A program made the position numbers and the translations under genes. The notes under the pieces are model-generated. The model saw only the letters and a list, made by a program, of their open reading frames with translations. It ran no database searches and was not told the DNA's origin. This document shows positions 1 through 7,158 of a DNA stretch of 8,719 nt, piece after piece. The stretch is taken from assembly GCA_025964635.1 (NCBI GenBank), contig JAOPYP010000238.1, forward strand, positions 1-8,719, read 5' to 3'. Source of the stretch: Actinomycetes bacterium. Lineage in GTDB: Bacteria; Actinomycetota; Actinomycetes; Streptosporangiales; Streptosporangiaceae. Position 1 is the stretch's first letter; every line of letters begins with the position of its first letter.

Positions 1-3000
1 GCCGGCCGACGGCCCGCCGAGCCCGCCGAGGCGCTGCTCGCCGCCGCCCTGCCCGCCGGGCTGCCCACGGCCGCACTGGCCGGGGAAGCGCTGGCCAGCC
101 CGCCGGGCGACAGCACGCTGGCGGTGATGGCGGACGCCACGGTCAGCGGGCCGGACAGCGGCAGGCTGCGCGAGGAGTCGCCGACCAGGATCTGGTAGCT
201 GCCCGCGCTGGCCAGCCAGGTACCCGACGCGGTGTCCCAGTGCGCCAGGTCGTAGGCGCTGACGGTGAACGTCACGGTCGCGGACGCGCCGGGGTTCAGC
301 GTGACCCGCTGGAAGCCCTTCAGCTGATGGGGCGGCTCGCCCGCGGACGCGGGATCACCCACGTACAGCTGGGCCACATCGGTGCCCGCCCGGCTGCCGG
401 TGTTGGTCACGGTGGCGGTCACCGTGGCCTGCCCGTTGCTGAGCGCCCCGACGTGCAGGCCGCTGTAGCTGAACGAGGTGTAGGACAGCCCGTACCCGAA
501 CGGGAACAGCGGCGTGACGTTCTGCGCGTCGTACCAGCGGTAGCCGACGTCCAGGCCCTCGGAGTAGTTGACCTGGCTGTTGGTGCCCGGCCACTGCGCG
601 GCGGTGCTGGCCGGCACCTGGGTCAGCGACGCCGGGAACGTCATCGGCAGCTTCCCGGACGGGTTCACGTCCCCGAACACCAGCGCGGCGATGGCCGTAC
701 CCCACTGCTGGCCGTCGTAGAAGCCCTCGAACACCCCGGAGACCTGGTTCAGCCACGGCATGAGGATGGCCGAGTTGTCGTTGAGCACGACGATCGTGTG
801 CGGGTTCGCCGCCGCCACCGCCGAGATCAGCGCGTCCTGGTTGCCGGGCAGGTTCAGCGTGGTGGTGTCGTGTTCCTCGTTGCCGTAGTTGTCGCTGGCG
901 AACACGATCGCGACGCTGGAACCCTGCGCGAGCGACACCGCGGACGCCTGGTTCGTGCCGTCGTTGTAGGTGACCGTGACCCCGGTCCCGGCCACCCGGT
1001 TCTGGATCCCGGTCAGCGGCCACACCGTGCCGGGGCTGGTCACGGTGGCGCTGCCGCCGCCGATGGTCTGGGTGCCCGCGCCGCCGTCCATGCCGATCAC
1101 CGCGATCGACGAGAGGCTGGAGGCGGACAGCGGCAGGAGGCCGTTGTTCTTCAGCAGGACTGTGCCCTCCTCGGCGCCCTGCAGCGCGACCTGCGCGTGC
1201 GCGGCCGTGGTGACGGTCGCCGTGGTGGACCCGCTCGGTGCCTTGTCGAACAGCCCGAACGCGAACATCTGGGTCAGCACCCGGGACACCATCGTGTCCA
1301 GGGTGGCCTGGCTGACCGTGCCGGCCTGCACGGCCTGCTGGAGGAAGTCCGCGTAGAAGTAGCCGTTGGGCATCTCCATGGTCAGCCCGGCGTTGGCCGA
1401 CTCGACGGTGGAGTGGGTGCCGCCCCAGTCGGAGGTGACGAAGCCGCCGAACCTGGCCTGCTGGTAGAGGCCGGTGTTCAGCAGCGCCGGGTTCTGGCAC
1501 GCGGGAACGCTGTTCACCACGCTGTACGCGCACATCACGGCGGCGGGCGCGGACTGCGCGATCGCGGCCTGGAACGCCGGCAGGTAGATCTCCTGGATGG
1601 TGCGGGGATCGACGATGACCGTGCCCGCCGGGTTCTCGATGTTGTACACGGCGGCGTGCTTGACCTCGGCCATCACGCCCTGGCTCTGGATGCCGCGGAC
1701 GTCAGCCGCGGCCATCTGGCCGGACAGGTACGGGTCCTCGCCGAACGTCTCGAACGCCCGGCCCCAGCGCGGATCCCGGACGATATTGACCGTCGGGCCG
1801 AGCGCGACGTTGGCGGCCTTGCCCGCGAACTCGGCCCCGATGGCGGCGCCGTATTGCTGCTCGTACGAGGGGTCGAAGGTCGCGGCCGACGCGTTGCCGG
1901 ACGGCATCTGGGTGACGCCGCCCAGGCCGTCGCCCACCCCGGCCGGCCCGTCCTGCAGCCCCAGGTTCGGGATGCACAGCGACGGGATGCCGGTCACGTT
2001 GCCGATGTAGGGGGAGGCGTTGCCGTTGCCGTGCAGCAGGGAGATCTTCTGGGCCAGGGTCATCTGGGCCATCACCTGCGACACCCGGGTGGCGACGGGC
2101 GCGGTGGAGTTCACCCACGGGCAGGTGCCGTTGCCGCCGGTGCCCCCGCCACCCCCGGAACTGCCGGTCGTGTAAACGCCGAACTCCCACAGGGAGTACC
2201 CGTACTGGGTGGCGCGGGCGGTGCCGTACAGGCGGACGTAGCGGCCGGTCCCGGTCACGGGCAGGGTCTGGGTGCCGCCCGTTCCGGTGGTGGTGGAGTA
2301 GATGGTGGTCCAGGCCGACCCGTCAGTGGAAGTCTGGATCTGGAACCCGGTGGCGTACGCGGCCTCCCAGTTCAGCGTGACCTGGCAGATGGCCTGCGAT
2401 GAGCCGAGGTCGACCTGGAGCCATTGCGGGTCGGAGAACGCGCTGGACCAGCGGGTGCCGGTGTTGCCGTCTACCGCACTGGCCGCTGGAGTACCGGCGT
2501 TCTCGGTGGTGGACGCGGTGGCCGGCTGGTTCAGCGCCGCGTCCGTGGTCCCGCAGGTGGTGCCGCCGCCGGTGCCGAAGACCTGGAACTCCCACAGCGA
2601 GTACCCGTACTGGGTGGCGCGGGCAGTGCCGTTCATGCGGATGTAACGGCCCGTCCCGGACACCGGGAGGGTTTGGGTGCCGCCCGTGCCGGTCGTGGTC
2701 GAGTACACCGTGGTCCAGGTCGTCCCGTCGGGGGAGGTCTGGATCTGGAATGCCGTGGCGTAGGCGGGTTCCCAGTTCAGGACGACCTGGCAGATGCTCT
2801 GCGACGAGCCGAGGTCGACTTCGAGCCACTGGGGGTCGGAGAAGGCGCTGGACCACCGGGTGCCGGTGTTCCCGTCCACCGCCGCCGAGGCGGGGAACGC
2901 CGCGTTCTCGGTGGAGGACGCGGTCGCGGCCTTGTTCAGGGCCAGGTTCGTGGTGCCGCAGCTGGCCGCCGCCCGGGCCGCGGGCACCGCACCCGGGACG

Positions 3001-3110
3001 ACCAGGGCGGACAGCAACAGCCCGGGCAGCAGCAGGGCCGGGACGGCCAGGACGGCGGCCCGGCGTAATACCTGGCGGAACCGGCGGCGGGCACGGGCAG
3101 CAGAGCGCAT
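1..3110 (-). CDS. Secreted GH3 beta-glycosidase with two discoidin domains (3' end beyond window)
   Basis: Extracellular glycoside hydrolase family 3 enzyme, probably a beta-glucosidase or beta-xylosidase acting on oligosaccharides. The frame is open without a stop from the ATG at 3110 to the window edge (1036 codons seen), so the C-terminus is missing. A signal peptide covers residues 1-49 (Arg-rich n-region, Leu/Ala/Val core, cleavage near ARA-AA); R8-R9-x-F11 only weakly resembles a Tat motif. Two discoidin/F5-8C modules follow (about 51-180 and 186-315), then a Gly-rich linker, then the GH3 core from C330. Visible GH3 motifs are DGPAG (D387), RDPRWGR (W449), K484-H485 and SDWGG with the likely nucleophile D561. 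NEEHD holds the likely acid/base E745, inferred by comparison with family motifs. PFGYGLS near 871 precedes a fibronectin-III-like domain (about 885-990), and the last 35 residues are Ala/Ser/Gly-rich. No PA14 insert is seen. The start has GGGAG 5 nt upstream. Leu15 is a TTA codon. The family is sure; the exact substrate is not. Confidence 0.93.
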   Translation of the reverse strand, partial: MRSAARARRRFRQVLRRAAVLAVPALLLPGLLLSALVVPGAVPAARAAASCGTTNLALNKAATASSTENAAFPASAAVDGNTGTRWSSAFSDPQWLEVDLGSSQSICQVVLNWEPAYATAFQIQTSPDGTTWTTVYSTTTGTGGTQTLPVSGTGRYIRMNGTARATQYGYSLWEFQVFGTGGGTTCGTTDAALNQPATASTTENAGTPAASAVDGNTGTRWSSAFSDPQWLQVDLGSSQAICQVTLNWEAAYATGFQIQTSTDGSAWTTIYSTTTGTGGTQTLPVTGTGRYVRLYGTARATQYGYSLWEFGVYTTGSSGGGGGTGGNGTCPWVNSTAPVATRVSQVMAQMTLAQKISLLHGNGNASPYIGNVTGIPSLCIPNLGLQDGPAGVGDGLGGVTQMPSGNASAATFDPSYEQQYGAAIGAEFAGKAANVALGPTVNIVRDPRWGRAFETFGEDPYLSGQMAAADVRGIQSQGVMAEVKHAAVYNIENPAGTVIVDPRTIQEIYLPAFQAAIAQSAPAAVMCAYSVVNSVPACQNPALLNTGLYQQARFGGFVTSDWGGTHSTVESANAGLTMEMPNGYFYADFLQQAVQAGTVSQATLDTMVSRVLTQMFAFGLFDKAPSGSTTATVTTAAHAQVALQGAEEGTVLLKNNGLLPLSASSLSSIAVIGMDGGAGTQTIGGGSATVTSPGTVWPLTGIQNRVAGTGVTVTYNDGTNQASAVSLAQGSSVAIVFASDNYGNEEHDTTTLNLPGNQDALISAVAAANPHTIVVLNDNSAILMPWLNQVSGVFEGFYDGQQWGTAIAALVFGDVNPSGKLPMTFPASLTQVPASTAAQWPGTNSQVNYSEGLDVGYRWYDAQNVTPLFPFGYGLSYTSFSYSGLHVGALSNGQATVTATVTNTGSRAGTDVAQLYVGDPASAGEPPHQLKGFQRVTLNPGASATVTFTVSAYDLAHWDTASGTWLASAGSYQILVGDSSRSLPLSGPLTVASAITASVLSPGGLASASPASAAVGSPAGRAAASSASAGSAGRRP
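2163..2960 (-). repeat. Tandem in-frame duplication of the discoidin (F5/8 type C) module
   Basis: Two copies of a 135-codon unit lie head to tail inside the GH3 gene: unit 1 at 2556-2960 (from C51) and unit 2 at 2163-2555 (from C186). By eye, about 25 of 130 aligned residues differ, roughly 80% identity, with long identical runs such as TGTRWSSAFSDPQWL and TARATQYGYSLWEF. Each copy starts with CGTT and has a second Cys in the SICQ/AICQ position. Discoidin modules of this kind usually bind galactose-, glucosamine- or other glycan-containing surfaces, so the pair probably raises avidity for an insoluble substrate. The high similarity suggests a fairly recent duplication or gene conversion. Confidence 0.9.
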
Positions 3111-3152
3111 GGCATCTCCCGGGCGGGGGGAACAGGAGAAGTGCGAGACTTG

Positions 3153-3167
3153 ATTTAAGCCTTAAAT
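3153..3167. promoter_or_regulatory. Perfect 7-1-7 palindrome, candidate operator for GH3
   Basis: ATTTAAG-C-CTTAAAT is a perfect inverted repeat with a 1-nt centre. It begins just downstream of the predicted GH3 transcription start, where a bound repressor would block initiation or early elongation. A second, overlapping inverted repeat, TAAATT-N7-AATTTA (3163-3181), links it to the -10 box. An AT-only arm this long is rare in DNA of this composition. It does not look like the GC-centred CebR-type LacI operators, so the regulator is not identified. Confidence 0.5.
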
Positions 3168-3175
3168 TTGACCGT

Positions 3176-3204
3176 AATTTAATGGCGGGGAAACGTCCCG
3201 TCAA
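3176..3204 (-). promoter_or_regulatory. Putative sigma-70-type promoter of the GH3 gene
   Basis: Read on the minus strand, TTGACG (3204-3199) and TAAATT (3181-3176) are separated by exactly 17 nt. The -35 box matches the consensus at 5 of 6 positions and the -10 box at 4 of 6. Transcription would start near 3169, giving a leader of about 60 nt before the GH3 ATG. The boxes lie in the only AT-rich island of this intergenic region. This is a prediction from sequence only. Confidence 0.5.
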
Positions 3205-3339
3205 GGGTCAGTCAAAAGCTGGGCCGCGACTCACCGGCGGGCTCTCGTCCGGTCACGGGAACCAGCGATCGTCACGGGCAGGCTCGTAGGGCAACCTTGG
3301 TAGGGACAGAGCCGCCCCGTGAGGACAGACAGACCCCCT

Positions 3340-3344
3340 GGAGG
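3340..3344 (+). promoter_or_regulatory. Ribosome binding site of the first SDR gene
   Basis: GGAGG lies 8 nt before the ATG at 3353 and supports that start over an overlapping GTG frame beginning at 3319, which has no comparable site. Confidence 0.75.
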
Positions 3345-3352
3345 ACCCAACC

Positions 3353-4153
3353 ATGGCTCGGGTACTGATCACCGGCTCGTCCGACGGCCTGGGACTGATG
3401 GCCGGCGAGCTGCTGGCCCGCGACGGCCACGAGGTCACTCTGCACGCCCGCAACGAGGCCCGGGCCGGCGATGCCCGCACCGCACTGCCCGGCGCGGCGC
3501 ATGTGGTCGTCGGTGACCTGGCCGCCCTCAAGGGCATGCGGCAGGTGGCCGAGCAGGCCAACAAGCTCGGCCGGTACGACGCGGTGATCCACAACGCGGG
3601 GGTCGGCTACCGGGAACCGCACCGGATCCAGACCCCGGACGGCCTCAGCCACGTGTTCGCCATCAACGTCCTGGCCCCCTACTTGCTCACCGCCCTGATG
3701 ACCCGCCCCGGCCGGCTGGTGTACCTGAGTTCCGGCATGCACCGCGGCGGGAACCCGGATCTGGCCGACCTGCAGTGGGTGGGCCGGCCGTGGAACGGCT
3801 CGCAGGCCTACGCGGACTCCAAGCTGTTCGACGTTGTGCTGGCGTTCGCGGTGGCCCGCCGCTGGCCGGGCGTGCTCAGCAACGCGCTGGAGCCCGGCTG
3901 GGTGCCGACCAGGATGGGCGGCCCGGGCGCGCCGGGCGACATGTCCCGGGCCCCGGTCACCCAGGCCTGGCTGGCGGTCAGCGACGACCCCGCGGCCACC
4001 GTGACCGGCCAGTACTTCTACCACCAGCGGCCGCGCCCGGTCCACCCGGCCGTGTCCAGCCGTTCCGTGCAGGACCAGCTGCTCGCCGCCTGCGCCGAGC
4101 TCACCGGCGTCGAGCTGGCCCGGGAGTCCCCCGGGAATAGGGAGCTGTCATGA
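3353..4153 (+). CDS. Short-chain dehydrogenase/reductase, retinol-dehydrogenase-like
   Basis: NAD(P)-dependent oxidoreductase of 266 residues, cytoplasmic. The Rossmann motif TGSSDGLG is at residues 7-14, the HNAG variant of NNAG has N81, a Ser pair is at 126-127, and the catalytic YADSK gives Y153 and K157. The long spacing between Ser and Tyr (26 residues rather than about 13) and the segment SSGMHRGG...AYADSK are typical of the retinol-dehydrogenase/WWOX/protochlorophyllide-reductase-like branch of SDRs. R33 after the second strand suggests NADP(H) preference. The ATG has GGAGG 8 nt upstream. The stop overlaps the next gene's start as ATGA, so the two are co-transcribed and probably translationally coupled, which suggests successive or related redox steps. 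The gene is divergent from the GH3 gene. The family is clear; the substrate is unknown. Confidence 0.92.
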   Translation: MARVLITGSSDGLGLMAGELLARDGHEVTLHARNEARAGDARTALPGAAHVVVGDLAALKGMRQVAEQANKLGRYDAVIHNAGVGYREPHRIQTPDGLSHVFAINVLAPYLLTALMTRPGRLVYLSSGMHRGGNPDLADLQWVGRPWNGSQAYADSKLFDVVLAFAVARRWPGVLSNALEPGWVPTRMGGPGAPGDMSRAPVTQAWLAVSDDPAATVTGQYFYHQRPRPVHPAVSSRSVQDQLLAACAELTGVELARESPGNRELS

Positions 4154-5322
4154 AAGCCGTGGTGTTCGCCGGCCCCCGCGCCGTCGAGGTGGGAGAGGTG
4201 CCCGACGCGGTCCTGGAGGAGCCGTCCGACGTGGTGCTCCGGGTCACGTCCAGCGCGATCTGCGGCACCGACCTGCACATGTACGACGGCCGCACCGGGG
4301 CCGAGCCCGGGCTCGTCCTCGGCCACGAGCCGCTCGGCGTGGTCCAGCAGGCCGGTTCGGCCGTGGAGCTGGTCAGGCCCGGTGACCGGGTGGTCATCCC
4401 GACCCACCTGTACTGCGGCGTCTGCGTCAACTGCGCCCGCGGCCTGTCCGCCGCCTGCCTGCGGGTCCGCCCCGGCGGGTTCGGCGCCGCCTACGGGTAC
4501 GCCGGGATGGGCCCGTACCGCGGGGCCCAGGCCGAGCTGCTCCGGGTGCCTTACGCCGACGCCAACTGCATCCCGGTGCCCGGCGAGCCAGGCGACGACC
4601 TCGAGGACGACCTGCTGATGCTGGCGGACGCGTTCGTGACCGGCTGGCATGCGACCGAGCTGGCCCGGGTCTTCCCGGGCTGCACCGCGGCGGTGTTCGG
4701 CGCGGGCACGATCGGGCTGCTCTCCGCGTACAGCTGCCTGCTCAAGGGCGCGGACGTGGTGTACGTCGTGGATTACATCCCGGAGCGGCTGGAGATGGCG
4801 GCCCGGCTGGGCGCCGTCCCGGTGGACTTCCGGGCGGGGGACCCGGTGGAGCAGATCCGGGCGCTGCGCCGGTCCCAGGGCCTGCCGCCGGGCGAGGAAC
4901 CGATGAACGGGGTGGACATCGTCATCGACGCGGTGGGCTTCCAGGCCCGCGACCGCGCGGCCCCGGACCAGGAGAACCCTGCGCAGGTGATCGGCGACCT
5001 GGCCCGGCTGGTCAACCCCACCGGGCACGCCGGCATCGCCGGCGTGTACGCGGAGAAGGATCTGCACCCGGCCCCGCAGGGGACCGCCGACGGCCACCTG
5101 ACCGTGCCGTGGGCCACATTCTTCTCCAAGGGCGTGTCGGTCGGATTCGGCCGCACCCATGACCGCCGCTACACGGTGCTGCTGCGTGACATGATCCTGT
5201 CCGGCCGGGCCCGCCCTGCGCCGATCGTCACCCACCACGGCGGGCTGGACGATGCCCCGTCCCTCTACCAGGCGTTCGACCGGCGCGCCGACGGCGTGAT
5301 CAAGGCTGTCCTGCACCCGTGA
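4150..5322 (+). CDS. Zinc-dependent alcohol dehydrogenase, glutathione-independent formaldehyde-dehydrogenase-like
   Basis: Medium-chain dehydrogenase of 390 residues oxidising an alcohol or aldehyde hydrate with NAD. Catalytic zinc ligands are visible as C38 (ICGTDLH), H59-E60 (LGHEP) and probably D160 (ADAFVTGWH). The structural zinc lobe is intact with C89, C92, C95 and C103. The nucleotide fold has GAGTIG (G184, G186, G189), with D208 at the end of the second strand, which favours NAD over NADP. The ADAFVTGWH segment, the long insertion before the NPTGHAGIAGVY strand and the C-terminal YQAFDRRADGVIKAVLHP resemble the glutathione-independent formaldehyde dehydrogenase/dismutase branch, though many actinomycete members have other substrates. 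The start overlaps the SDR stop (ATGA) with AGGGAG 5 nt upstream. The 3' end overlaps the convergent transporter gene by 23 bp. A 5-bp GC stem (CCGCC-N6-GGCGG, 5329-5344) follows the stop, without a T-run. Confidence 0.93.
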   Translation: MKAVVFAGPRAVEVGEVPDAVLEEPSDVVLRVTSSAICGTDLHMYDGRTGAEPGLVLGHEPLGVVQQAGSAVELVRPGDRVVIPTHLYCGVCVNCARGLSAACLRVRPGGFGAAYGYAGMGPYRGAQAELLRVPYADANCIPVPGEPGDDLEDDLLMLADAFVTGWHATELARVFPGCTAAVFGAGTIGLLSAYSCLLKGADVVYVVDYIPERLEMAARLGAVPVDFRAGDPVEQIRALRRSQGLPPGEEPMNGVDIVIDAVGFQARDRAAPDQENPAQVIGDLARLVNPTGHAGIAGVYAEKDLHPAPQGTADGHLTVPWATFFSKGVSVGFGRTHDRRYTVLLRDMILSGRARPAPIVTHHGGLDDAPSLYQAFDRRADGVIKAVLHP

Positions 5323-6823
5323 CCGACGCCGCCAGGGCCGGCGGGGGAGCGTCCAGGGCACAGTGCAGCGCCGGTGCGGGCCGCGTTCCCGGCTGGGCCG
5401 CCCCGGGAGCCCGCGCCGGGTTGCGGATGGTGAAGAAGGCCAGCACGCCGCCGGCCACGCACAGCCCGGCCGAGATGAGCGACGCGGTGTGGAACCCGGC
5501 CGAGAACACCGGCGGGTCCCGGTACGCGTCGCCGGTGATCCCGCCCGCGGCGGGCAGCAGCGCCACGGCGATGAGGGCGGCTGCCCGGGCCACGTCATTG
5601 TTGACCGCCGACGCGATGCCCGCGTGCTCGGACGGGACGGCTTCGAGCACGGTGGAGGTGAGCGGGGCCACCGTCACGGCCAGGCCGAAACCGAACACCA
5701 CCACCGCGGGCAGCACCTCGGTCAGGTAGTCGCCGGATCCGCTGATCCGGGCGAACAGGGCCAGGCCGATCCCGACCAGCACCGGGCCCACGGTCATCTG
5801 CAGCCGGGGGCCGATCCGCGCCGCCAGCGCGCCGGAGCGCGACGACAGCGCGAACGTGATCGCGGTGACCGGGAGCAGCGAGATGCCCGCCTGCAGCGCG
5901 GTGTACCCGGACACCTGCTGCAGCTCGATGGGCAGGAGGAACAGCGCCCCGCCGATCCCGCCGTACACCACGAACGTGATCACGTTGGTCGCGGTGAACT
6001 GGGTCGACGCGAACAGGTTGAGCGGCAGCATGGGCGACGCCGTCCGCCGTTCCTGCCAGGCGAAGGCGCCGAGCAGCGCCACCCCGCCGAGCAGCGCGGC
6101 CAGGACCGCCGGGCTGATCCAGTGGCCGCCCGGACCCTGGATCAGCCCGTAGGTGAGCCCGACCAGGCCCAGCGTGACCAGCGTGCCGCCCCGCACGTCG
6201 ATCGGCCCGGTGGCCCCCGGGTCGCGGGACTCCGGGACGTGCCGCAGGGTCACCGCGACCACGAGCGCGGCCAGCGGCAGGTTGATGACGAAGATCAGCC
6301 GCCAGGACGCAGCCTGGACCAGGTACCCGCCGATGAACGGGCCGATCGCGGTCCCGACTCCGCTGAACCCGGACCACGCGCCGATGGCCTTGCCCCGGTC
6401 GTCGGGCCGGAACACCGCTTCCAGGATGGCCAGGCTGCCCGGGGTCAGCAGCGCCGCGCCCACGCCCTGCAGGGCCCGGGCCAGGATCAGGAACGCCGAG
6501 TCCGGCGCGACCGAGCACAGCAGCGACGCGACCGCGAACCAGACGACGCCGATCAGGAAGACCTTCTTGCGGCCGTACTTGTCGCCCAGCGCCCCGGCCA
6601 GGAGCAGCAGCCCGGCCAGCGTCATCGTGTAGGCCGTCACCACCCACTGCAGCGCGGCCAGCCCCACGTTGAAGTCACGGCCGATGGCGGGCAGCGCGAT
6701 GCCGACCACGGTGGCGTCGATCGAGGCGATCGCCGATCCCAGCACGGTCGCGAGCAGCACCCAGCGGCCCCGCGCGCTGGCCAGGACCAGCCCGCCCGCG
6801 TCCTCCGCCGCCGGCGCGCTCAC
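5300..6823 (-). CDS. MFS efflux transporter, DHA2 family (EmrB/QacA type)
   Basis: Proton-driven multidrug or metabolite exporter of 507 residues in the cytoplasmic membrane. The hydrophobic pattern fits 14 helices. D36 lies in helix 1 (IDATVVGIALPAIGRDF). Motif A is GDKYGRKK (G80-D81, R85) in the loop after helix 2, RALQG (R116) is motif B, and GFSGVGTAIGPFIGG (152-166) is the antiporter signature, motif C. The C-terminus after about 465 is a Pro/Ala-rich tail. The start is GTG at 6823; an in-frame stop lies at 6866-6868 with no other start between, and no good ribosome binding site precedes it. Instead the GTG overlaps the stop of a 37-codon ORF (GTGA), suggesting coupled translation. It diverges from the SDR gene at 7166 and converges on the alcohol dehydrogenase. 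The exported compound is unknown; no adjacent regulator gene is in the window. Confidence 0.93.
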   Translation of the reverse strand: MSAPAAEDAGGLVLASARGRWVLLATVLGSAIASIDATVVGIALPAIGRDFNVGLAALQWVVTAYTMTLAGLLLLAGALGDKYGRKKVFLIGVVWFAVASLLCSVAPDSAFLILARALQGVGAALLTPGSLAILEAVFRPDDRGKAIGAWSGFSGVGTAIGPFIGGYLVQAASWRLIFVINLPLAALVVAVTLRHVPESRDPGATGPIDVRGGTLVTLGLVGLTYGLIQGPGGHWISPAVLAALLGGVALLGAFAWQERRTASPMLPLNLFASTQFTATNVITFVVYGGIGGALFLLPIELQQVSGYTALQAGISLLPVTAITFALSSRSGALAARIGPRLQMTVGPVLVGIGLALFARISGSGDYLTEVLPAVVVFGFGLAVTVAPLTSTVLEAVPSEHAGIASAVNNDVARAAALIAVALLPAAGGITGDAYRDPPVFSAGFHTASLISAGLCVAGGVLAFFTIRNPARAPGAAQPGTRPAPALHCALDAPPPALAASVTGAGQP

Positions 6824-6933
6824 CGCACCGTCAGCGCGGTCGTGCCCGGCGGCCGGTCCCGGCCGTCATGCCCCGCCTGGGTGAGCCTGCCGCCCAGCGG
6901 GGCCATCATGATCGCGGCCCGGTGCACAGTCAC
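6820..6933 (-). CDS. Small 37-residue ORF coupled to the transporter, candidate leader peptide
   Basis: GTG start at 6933-6931 and TGA at 6822-6820, whose first two bases belong to the transporter GTG. The product begins VTVHRAAIMMAPLGG and ends GTTALTVR: 37 residues, basic, with no membrane segment and no family I recognise. The frame is closed upstream by a stop at 6960, so it cannot be the tail of a longer gene. GGGGAGG (6945-6939) sits 5 nt before the GTG, the best ribosome binding site in this intergenic region, whereas the transporter has none of its own. It may be a leader that delivers ribosomes to, or regulates, transporter translation. It could also be a chance short frame, and codon bias in DNA this GC-rich is weak evidence. 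Confidence 0.5.
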   Translation of the reverse strand: MTVHRAAIMMAPLGGRLTQAGHDGRDRPPGTTALTVR

Positions 6934-6938
6934 CAGCA

Positions 6939-6945
6939 CCTCCCC
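6939..6945 (-). promoter_or_regulatory. Strong ribosome binding site before the micro-ORF
   Basis: GGGGAGG on the minus strand, 5 nt from the GTG at 6933. It selects that GTG over the one at 6939, which lies inside the site itself. Confidence 0.55.
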
Positions 6946-7150
6946 GCGCGCAGGCCGCTACCGAGCCTGCTGGTCGGCGAGCTGCGCCGGCCCGCCCCGG
7001 CGTGCGCTCGCAGCGCGATCTTTCCGTCCCCTGGGGATCTGCCCCTTTTACGCAACGAAAACCGTCCGTCCCAGCGCCCTTTACCTCGCCCGGCGGGTCG
7101 CGGGGCGGCTGGCCGGGCCCGTCCAGCGTACGGTCGATCCACCGACTGGC

Positions 7151-7158
7151 GGAGGAGG
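7151..7158 (+). promoter_or_regulatory. Ribosome binding site of the second SDR gene
   Basis: GGAGGAGG ends 7 nt before the ATG at 7166. It fixes the true start, because the same reading frame stays open for about 1.8 kb upstream through DNA that encodes the transporter on the other strand. Confidence 0.8.

Noticed and set aside
355..1533. 392-codon minus-strand frame within the GH3 region
   Set aside because: It is a different frame of the same strand as the GH3 core, Arg/Gly-rich and without motifs. The GH3 frame carries SDWGG and the other family signatures here.
240..2402. 720-codon plus-strand frame opposite the GH3 gene
   Set aside because: Composition is Arg/Gly/Val-rich with no recognisable domain. 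The minus strand encodes the GH3 catalytic motifs over the same bases, so it is a GC-bias shadow.
3101..3110. Tat-type signal peptide for GH3
   Set aside because: R8-R9-R10-F11 only loosely resembles the twin-arginine motif and the n-region is Arg-rich throughout; a general secretion signal is equally likely.
4018..5598. 526-codon minus-strand frame opposite the zinc dehydrogenase
   Set aside because: The plus strand encodes intact zinc ligands and a Rossmann fold over the same region, while this frame shows only compositionally biased sequence.
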